Shown here: piece after piece, positions 56,140-64,000 of the stretch | Layout of the letters: each line of letters opens with the position of its first letter | Numbering within the stretch: position 1 is the first letter of the stretch | From: Desmodesmus armatus | Lineage: Eukaryota; Chlorophyta; Chlorophyceae; Sphaeropleales; Scenedesmaceae | Reading direction: 5' to 3' | Length of the DNA stretch: 64,000 bases | NCBI GenBank assembly: GCA_007449985.2 | Contig: VIIQ02000595.1 | Location: 124,001 to 188,000, forward strand | The notes under the pieces: model-generated | What the model saw: only the letters and a program-made list of their open reading frames with translations | The model's database searches: none | Told to the model about the DNA's origin: nothing | Position numbers and translations under genes: made by a program

Positions 56140-59100
56140 ATGGCAGGCCAGCCACCTCGCTCAGGTCGAGGTGATGCCGGCACTGATGATGATGACAGCA
56201 ATCAAAATCAACCAGGTGGGTGCCAGATCCTGCAGAGCCGAGGCAGCCATTCTTTGCAAGAAACCATGGCGGGCATCGTATGTCTGCAAGAGTGCGGCGG
56301 TTGCGCACTGCCATTCTGACTCCGCGTATTCAATGCAACTGCTTGATCTTATTCAACCTGTGCACGCCCGACCTGCCTGTCCTCCCTCGATCTACAGGCT
56401 GTGCTGTAGCATGCGCTGCGGGTGCTGCTCAGCTGCAGCAGCCGCTGTTTCGCTACTGGGTCGATGAGATCCTTTGGAGTCAAGGGCGCGTTGCGACCAT
56501 CACCATCGAGCAGGTGCTGGACCAAATGGGCGGCCAACGCAGTGGTGGGCCACACAAGGTCCCACTGAAGGCACCCTCTGACCCCAGCATGCAGCACCTA
56601 CTGCAGCACATGAAGCTCTCTGACCAGCAGATTGCGCAGCTGCAGCACCAGCAGCAGTGGAAGCAGCCCGGTGTCCTGCAGAGTGGCCAGCCAGCAGTTT
56701 CTGGCGTAACTGCCCCTGTCAGCCGCAGCAGCAGCGAAGCCACACTACACTCCTCACGTGCTAGCTCCGCCAATAGCTTAGACTGTGCAGTCGCAGCAGC
56801 AACTGACCTAACCCTCGCAGCCCTGCCAGCGGAGCTGCGTACCTTACAGCCCGCCAGCCTGGTGAGACTCAACAGCAGCAGTAGCTTGGCTGCAGCAGCA
56901 GCACCCACAGCCCCTGCCGCAGACAGTGACAGCACCATGAGTGAGGACCCCTCCCTGGCAGCAGGCAGCAGCGCAGGCGGTCAGCTGGGCCCCACAAAGC
57001 GCCCAGACGACGCTCTGCTGGGGTACCACCACGTAAAGCAGTGGGACATCCTGTGGACGAAGTCAGTGTATGCTATCAGGGCTGCGCGGCAGCTGCAGCA
57101 GGGCCAGATTGTGAGTGCCATCGCGGGACTCAACTGCCTCAGCATGAAGAAGAGGATGGTGCAGACGCTGCGCATGGTGAGTGGGCTGTTGCTGGTGTAT
57201 GAAAGTGTTGCAGGACTGGGGCGACGGGGGTACTTCTAGTAGTGTCCTGGGTCAGGGGTGTGGCAAGCTCAGCACAGGAGCAGCCCAGAGAGAGGCCAAG
57301 TGGGTGAAAGCAGCAGGTCTGAAATAGCTTGTGAGGCTGGTGTCAAGCAAGCGCGGACAGACACCGTCCATAGCCGCGTGTGTACGGGTTTGGACCCTGT
57401 GCTGACATCCTAGGCAAGGTCAGCACTGTAAGCACCATTCAATTGTTCAGTTTAGTCAACGTTAGTCAAGCTTGGCGGGCCAGCAGGTGCCTTTAGCCGG
57501 GCACCAGCAGACCTCTGCAGCGGAGCATCCTGGGGTTCAGCCTTGCTGAGCCCCTCCCATGGGTGTACAGTCCACGCAGACACGCCATAGAGTGACCGGC
57601 CGGTCGAGTCCCTCACCGGGATTCCTGTCCTGCAACTGCTGATTCCATCACCTTGAGGAGCCCCGTCGGGGCAGTTACCTCGTGGGTCCTACCCAGCATG
57701 TGACAATACAGTAGTTGTTACTCTATTTCTCACATAAAGTCAGCGTACCATTTGAGCAGGGGCGGGGAGCAGTACCTTATACTGATCATATTGACATACT
57801 CTCAACCGGCATGGGCGGGAATCCTGCAAGCGGCTCTTGTAGTGCATGGTGAGCTGCTGTCTGGTTGACAAACAACCGCGTTCAAGAATACAAAAAGAGT
57901 ACATACACATAGCTTCACCCCCGACATGCTAGCTATATGCTGCAGCTGACCGTCCTTGTCTCCCTGCCCCTGCTGCTGTACTGTGTTCCCCACTACTGCT
58001 CTCACTCCTGCATGGCAGGCGCTGGGTGCCCAGGCCTTCCAGATCGTGCCTCTCAGCTTCTGCATGCCAGAGGACCTTCCCGCCTGGCAGTCCTGGCTGG
58101 CCTCCCCCAGGGTGCTGCGGCGGACACTGGCCTGTGGATGCTGAAGACTGGCCAGGATGCAGGACGGGGACTCAAGCTGGTCCGCACACAGCAGTGAGTG
58201 CTGAGGCATCTTGTGCTGACTGTGCTGATAATTGAGCGGATTTGATGTTGAGCTCTGCATGCATGAGGATGAGGAACATGTAGGACTTGGCATCGGCATG
58301 TTCTACTTGCGCACCGCGTGTGGGAGCTAGGAAAAGGCATTGCTGTTTTCGTCAGCACAGCATGCATGTGCCAAAAGCTGACAGCCCTAGCACTAGCACC
58401 CACTTTGCCCAGCGTGGCCGACAACGGAACAAGTCACCTTGCAGCACGTGCCGATACCAAGCTGCTATCAGAGGATATGCGGCGTGCACCCATGCTGTTG
58501 CGCCCGCTACTCACATCCTTTTCCCGCCGCGCGCACTCCATCGCTGCTCCCTCGTTCCTCTCGCTGCCTGCAGGGCGCTGCAGGTTGCGGTGCGTCCTCC
58601 CAAGAACCCCAGCAAACCCCAGACGCACATCAAGGTCGCACAGCAGTACATCACCAACCCACTGCTCCTGCAGGGCCGTAAATTTCACCTGCGCCTGTGG
58701 CTCCTGGTAACATCACACCAGCCCCTGCGTGCCTACCTCCACAATCAGGGTCTCGTGCTGTTCTCCTCGGAGCCCTATGACACCAAGCGCCCTCTCGAAG
58801 GTCACGGGGTGAGGCCCAGCGTCAGTCACGTGACCAACTACGCACGCAATGAGGACTCGTGGGTGTGGGACCTCCCGCGGCTGCAGCAGCAGCTGGGCGA
58901 GGTTGCGTGGGAGCGGCTGTGGGAGCAGATGCGGGTGGCGAGCGCGCTCACTGCTGCTGCTGTGCTGGGGCCCCTGCGCGCGGCACACCGGTGGCTGCAG
59001 CCGAGTGTGAGCAACTACGGGTTTCAGATGATGGGGTTGGATTACCTAATCGATGACGCACTGCACCCGTGGCTGCTCGAGGTCAACTCAGCGCCGAGCA

Positions 59101-59309
59101 TTATGGCGGTTCACAGCGACGCAGACACGTGCGAGCTGATACAGTCCACGAAGCAGGCCATGCTGGGGGATATGCTGGCCATGGTGCAGCACCGTGTGCT
59201 GGGCAGCAGTGAGGACAGCGGTGCTGGGAGCAGTAGCGGGCCCTCTGTGGTTTCCTGGCAGGAGGAGCTAGCTGCTGAGATGGCGAACAGGGGAGGGTTG
59301 AACCCGTGA
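56140..59309 (+). CDS. Tubulin tyrosine ligase-like (TTLL) family ligase
   Basis: TTL-family enzymes add amino acids such as Glu or Tyr to tubulin, mostly in cilia and cytoplasmic microtubules. Exons: 56140 (or earlier)-56215, 56398-57176, 58019-58193, 58574-59309. Seen: acidic/Gln-rich N-terminus; FRYWVDEILWSQGRV; a Gln/Ser/Ala-rich insertion (about residues 80-240); DILWTKSVYAI; FQIVPLSFCMPED; the ATP-grasp segment LWMLKTGQDAGRGLKLV; QQYITNPLLLQGRKFHLRLW; VSHVTNYARNEDS; and LLEVNSAPSI near the end, where TTL enzymes hold Mg-ATP ligands. Exon 3 (175 bases) is off by one: FQIVPLSF and LWMLKTG are in different frames, the change falling between about 58095 and 58130. Which amino acid is added cannot be read from the sequence. 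The start is uncertain; ATG 56140 is the first in-frame ATG. Confidence 0.92.
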
Positions 59310-62300
59310 TGGGGCTGTTCCCTGTCCAGCACAGCAGTGGCAGCGGCAGTGCTGCAGGGAGCAGCAGCGGCAGCGGCGGCAAGGGGTTCAACATACCCTG
59401 GCAGGAGGTGGATGTTCAGCTGCAGCACGTCATGCAGCAGCAGTATGGGCCGCACTGTTGAGCGGTGTGTGCTGGTGGTAATGCTTGTGCTGGTGCTGCT
59501 GTTGGTGGCGGTGGTAAAGGGGTGCCTTTGCAAGGTGCTGTTTTGGCGGGAAGGGCAGGTGTCACTCCTTAGGTGGTAGCTTGCCTGCAAGCCTTTGCTG
59601 AGCATCTGCTTGTGCTGCATGGTTTCGCTCAGCTTGCCACGTTTGTTGAGTCGCGTATCAGGTTGTTGCATAGGTTTGTATGTGGCTGTTGTTGGCCGCA
59701 CTGTGACCGCTCCCTGTGTTTCCTCCCTCCCAAGCCAGGGGTGTGTTGTGAGTTGCGGCGCCAAGCACGGCAGGTTATAGCCTGTCTAGGGTTAAAAATG
59801 CATGTTCATGGCTGCTGTGTGCAGCTATGGCTGCTATGTGCAGCAGAAAACAGGCATCTCTGGCATGCACAGTGACTGTGCAGAGCTGTGTCGGTTTCGA
59901 GTGAAAAAGGTTGTGCAAGGGGCCAACTCAGGCGGTACCGGCAGTCCAAGACCTTGCTGCTGTGCAGTGAGAAGGTTTCTGTGCCCACAGCCTCTATTCA
60001 GGCCGCCGCGCTGTGTGGCATGAAGTCAACTGGTACCCCTGCATCTTTCTGCATGTCTTTGCGGCCGGGGCCCTTCATTTGGGCCACCAGGCTGTGTACG
60101 TGCTTGTTTGGCGTGATGTCAACTGGTACCCTTGCATGTTTGGCATGGCCTGCATGTGGTGTGCACTGAGTGCACCCCTTTGGGGTTTATCAGGGCCCTG
60201 TCTTCTGGGTGTGTTTGAGCTTCGTGTGTGCATGTCTTTGGCCGAGATTCGGTTGTATCTGGGTATTCGTGTGTAGTTGTACTAAGAGTAGTATTCGTCA
60301 TTGCTGTCCACTTACTATTGATCAGACAGGGTGACTGTGATAGTCATGCCACGATGGTGTGATGCTCAGGGTGTGAGGGTGTGGTGCGTGTCTGGTGCGT
60401 GTGTTGTGGTGCATGGGTGCTGTGTTGTTCGTGAGTGTGTGAGATGCTTGTGTGAGTGTGCTGCAAGAAGCTTGCCTTCGACTGACCTGCACACCCTGTC
60501 CCATCCCAAGTGCTGGCTATCATAGGCACAAAAGCATGGGGACTGGCAGTGAGGGGACTGGCCGCAGCCTGCTGCTGACGGTCAGTGCTGAGTAAGCTGG
60601 GCATGGTCCCAGTTATGTGCTCAGCAGGCACAAACCTATTGGATACCAGCACAAAGCAGGGGGGGGGGGAGAGTCTTGCAGGCAGGGTCATGTCACCACG
60701 TCTTGTGTTTGTTACTGCGGCGGGTCATGTTGGGCACTGCCGTTGCATGCTGCAACGTGCCCGTCAGTGATGTGTGGGGTTGCCTTGCCATGCTGCTGCA
60801 AGCAGCCAACATTGGTGCTCACTTGCTCTAATGTTGTCTGCATACAGCAGGCAGCACCGTGTAACAGCTGTTTGTGGCATGCGCCAGTACGGTTGGGCAG
60901 TCAAAAGGGTTACTTGTACTGCTCATGTGGCGTGCAACGCAGGTGACACTCCTGGCTGCTGTGTCTCTCGAGCATGTCAGGGTTTGGACTGCATGACTAA
61001 CCCACTTGAGTGGCGTGTTTCCTGATTCTGAGGCATAAGCGGTGCTTCATGAGCCAGAAGGCTCAACACACATACTGCGCAGTGTCACAACTTTGGATGG
61101 TTGAGCATCGGCTGGATGCACTTCCTGTGTCTACACATGCTGTCCTGTGGTGTGCCTGCTACTGCAGCCTGCAGGCTGGCCTGCGTGCCGCACACAGGCA
61201 GGGTTTTGGTGGCATCTTGGGTTGCAAGTCGCTGTAGGCACCGTTGTTGTTGCTGTTGAGGTCAGGTGTGCTGCCTATAGCAGCAGTTCCCGGTCTGTCC
61301 TTGTGAGCCAAGTGCTGACGGCTGCCTGGCAGCCAGTGCTTCTTGCAGGAAGCCCAAGCATGCTTTGAGTTGCTTTGTTTCCCACTGCTCCCTCAAGTGT
61401 TGGACTCTAAGCCTGTGTTTTGCTGCCTGTGCAGCGGCCTGGTTGAAAAACTGTGTGTAAGCATGGGCAGCCTGCTTCGCTGCCAACGCTTTGCTGCCAT
61501 GTCACGGCAGCGAAGCGAGTGAGCACACACACTGTTGGCACCAAACACATGCTGATGAGCATGTACTGATCAGTACAGCGCTCATCTGACAAGTTGCTAG
61601 CATGGTACGGCAGCTGGGTTGCACGGCCTTCATGACTGTGGGCGGTATTTACTGTCAGGCTTGTTCCTACATCGTTGACTGCGGTGCAGGCACGTGAGTT
61701 GGCATGAGCATGTGTGTGTTATTGGGTAGCAGGGCCAGCTGGAAGATACCCTGGCCACTGGCCGTCCAACATGCTGTGGTCCTGCGCCCCATCTTGCTTT
61801 GACCCCTACCTACCTGTATCGCCATGCGACACACATGCCGCCTCACATTGAAGGGTGCTGCAGGGTTAGTGTGCGATTGGAAAGCACTGCACCGCAGCAG
61901 TGCTGCTCAGTGTGCGGAAGCCTCTTTGGCTGGCAGGCGGTGCAGTTTTTGACTGGGTTATCTTGGTTATCTGGCAGGAGCGATGCTGGGTGTCTTGCAC
62001 CCCAGCACAGTTTTGGGCTGTCAGCTGCTGCTGCATCCGCTTTGTGCGCTGTGTGCAGGATTCTGTGCTGTGCGGCTTGAGCTGTTTCGTGTCGCTCCTG
62101 CAGCTGCCTCTGTTCTATTCATTCACTGATGATTTGTCGATCCGTCACACATCTGTGGCCACTGTCTGCTCCAGCACCACCTGTATCGGGAGGTGGAGCT
62201 AAAGGTACTTCCTTTCAGGTGAAGGGTATGCCCTGGTGTAATGTGTCTTCACCTGGCCAAAGACAGGAGGCTTCTTTGGGTGGTCTGCTTGTGCCGTCCC

Positions 62301-63586
62301 CAGCACCTGGGGATTGTTGGTGCTTTGTACAGCACACTCAGGTCACATGTGTAAAGCATTACATTATGGTTGCAATTCGGTTGGGGTGCAAAGATTCCTT
62401 GGCGGTTACCCTGTGGCGGTTTGAGTTACTGACAGTGGTGGTAGGACGGCTGCAGCAACCCACTAAAAACCTCATGCTTGACGGCTAGCTGCAAATCTAA
62501 TCCCACAGCTGGAGCATGAATCAGCTATGCAGTCGGCAGCCCATGCATCGGAAGACATTGTACTGAGGTTGATGGTGCTGGTGTAGGCTGTCTGGTTGGG
62601 CTGTTGGCCGCGTTATGTGGCTGGGTGCCGTGAGGGCACAAGGGGCTACCCATTGATGGTTTTGAAAGCTGCATCACGATCCCTGGGGCTGTCAGCACAG
62701 CCATTGCAATCACACATGCAGGAGGTGCACTGGTATCTGTGACCTAAAGCAGCGCACCGCAGTGCGGCACTTCCAACCTGCCCCCCCCCCCCCCCCCCCC
62801 CGGGGCCCCATCCGCGCGGCGTACATCTTGTGCCCCCGCCCACCCCAAACACCCCACCCCTGGGCGTGCAGGAACACAGCATACCACCTTCCCTACTTCC
62901 GAAGCGCCGACGGTCTGCATGTGTGACAGCATGCCCCCCTCCCCTGTCCCTGCCCTGAACCCTCAACCTTTGACCAGCCTCTGAGCTCAGTAAGTTCTCT
63001 GAGCACCCAAAGCATTAGGAACATATTGACCTTCTTCATCACGCACTGACACTCTTTCAACAGCGTGTTCTTTGTCCGAGGCTCGAAGCGAAGTGAAGTC
63101 AGCAGCACAAGCTCACACACAGCAGCAGGAAGTGAAGGACAGCAACATTCCAACAAGTGAGCCCGTAAGCCAATGTATGCAGCCCTATCAACAACAGCCA
63201 GTTGAAGAAGCACCGACCGGAGGAGAAGAAGCCAACATAGTTTGCCGCTGACCAGGGTAAGTGCTTGAAAAACTTTGAGTCTAAGGATGCTTGACTGATA
63301 TCGGGCAGACGGAGGTGCACTGGTGTGCTTCCAAGGCTGGGTGGGTTTGATGCAGCATGTTTTTCCTCGTGTCACGTCCTGATGCTTGCTTGAAAGCCGC
63401 GTCTTTCCTTTTCGATCAATGCATCTCAGTATGTTGCACGTCGGCTGCATACCGTCCTTGACTACAGTAGAAACATGTGATGGCAGCAGCAGCAACAGCA
63501 GCACCAGCAACTCACACACATAGGTCGTGCAAATGGTCGCGGTAACCTCGTTGTACTGCAGGTGAATCGTTGGGGCCCCATGCCCC
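59310..63586. other. 4.3-kb stretch with no confident gene
   Basis: It begins with the 3' UTR of the TTL gene, which still holds GGCAGCGGC-rich sequence up to about 59460. A CTGGTACCC-containing segment recurs near 60029 and 60121, and one family-A repeat is at 61106-61137. The rest is T/G-rich on the plus strand with only short ORFs. C21 is at 62781-62801. Confidence 0.5.
61106..61137 (+). repeat. Dispersed 33-bp element (family A), plus orientation
   Basis: CATCGGCTGGATGCACTT followed by CCTGTGTCTACACA, matching 53461-53493. No inverted partner is visible nearby. Confidence 0.75.
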
Positions 63587-63974
63587 TTGATGGCTGACGT
63601 TGATGCTGCTGGCCATGGTAGCATGGCAGAGTTTGAGGGCACAATAAGGATGGCAGATTCTGATGTAGCTAGGCAGCTGATGGCCATGCATACAGGAGGA
63701 CAGGTGAGAGGAGTCAAGATGTCCAGCACAACACCCAGGAGTTTGCTTGCATCAGTCACAGTTTGCTTGCATCAGTCTTGATTGTCAGCACACCCATCTG
63801 CAGCAGATGTGCCTTGTAGAATGTGTTTTGTACCAGCTGTGCTGCCTGTGCCGCGAAGTTTCCAGGAAGGATACTTTGGTCGCTTAACAACAGTAGGGCG
63901 TCAAGGGTCCTTTGCGCAATCATGCTCAAGCACTGGTGCAATCCCCACACCCCCGCACACAGTGTCATACGCAT
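62893..63974 (-). other. Possible minus-strand coding region, unresolved
   Basis: Two minus-strand open stretches, about 63756-63974 (LDALLLLSDQSILPGNFAAQ) and 62893-63290 (LLKECQCVMKKVNMFLMLWV), read as Leu-rich helical protein. An 18-20-base direct duplication at about 63733-63775 (GTTTGCTTGCATCAGTC) breaks the frame between them. No family was recognised and the opposite strand is also open at 63590-63702, so the coding strand is undecided. Confidence 0.25.
63590..63702 (+). other. Possible first exon of a plus-strand gene leaving the window
   Basis: Begins ATGGCTGACGTTGATG and encodes MADVDAAGHGSMAEFEGTIR, ending GGACAG followed by GTGAGA, a good donor. Product not recognised. It conflicts with the minus-strand reading of the same bases. 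Confidence 0.25.
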
Positions 63975-64000
63975 TTTCCATTGCCTTTGCTCCCCCTGTA

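Overview
The window looks like nuclear DNA of a green alga, most likely a chlorophycean. Genes are split by many GT-AG introns, proteins carry Gln/Ala/Ser-rich insertions, introns are rich in CAG, TG and poly-C/G, and TGTAA (the chlorophyte poly(A) signal) lies downstream of several stops. The gene set fits a photosynthetic, flagellated eukaryote: a plastid-type uroporphyrinogen decarboxylase, a molybdenum cofactor sulfurase, a PH-less PDK1 and a tubulin ligase-like enzyme. No prokaryotic gene, virus, CRISPR array or rRNA was seen. The species is not claimed. All exon boundaries were placed by hand from splice motifs, reading phase and remembered family motifs.

Layout: 131-14455 (-) DHX35-type DEAH helicase, running off the left edge; 14784-15578 (+) MED30-like Mediator subunit, divergent from the helicase; about 16851-19769 (+) unrecognised Gln-rich protein with a PPR-like C-terminus; 20540-26123 (+) Moco sulfurase; 28898-32624 (+) PDK1 kinase; 35931-44709 (-) uroporphyrinogen decarboxylase; 45325-47395 (-) secreted Tyr/Gly-rich protein; 48885 to about 55505 (-) spastin-like AAA ATPase with an MIT domain; about 56140-59309 (+) TTL-family ligase, divergent from spastin. 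The stretches 26124-28897, 32625-35930 and 59310-63586 hold no confident gene.

The main discovery is structural. Five genes (DHX35, Moco sulfurase, PDK1, UROD, spastin) contain tandem, decayed copies of short segments that span an exon-intron junction: an exon end, its splice site and adjoining intron. In DHX35 at least nine of fourteen exons are affected, and together with a 262-bp array, an 87-bp array and a 1.17-kb TG tract this stretches the gene beyond 14 kb. UROD has a 4.4-kb intron filled with a roughly 210-270-bp satellite. Two introns hold near-perfect long inverted repeats (60-nt and 44-nt arms) that could fold into small-RNA-type hairpins; one sits inside a candidate 724-bp terminal-inverted-repeat element.

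Several otherwise clean gene models are off by exactly one base inside one exon (DHX35 exons 11, 12 and 13, UROD exon 8, TTL exon 3, the secreted protein). Consensus errors in a draft assembly are the simplest explanation.

The genes do not form one pathway. UROD acts in plastid tetrapyrrole synthesis, Moco sulfurase activates aldehyde oxidase/xanthine dehydrogenase enzymes, PDK1 is a master AGC kinase, spastin and the TTL ligase both act on microtubules, and DHX35 and MED30 belong to splicing and transcription.
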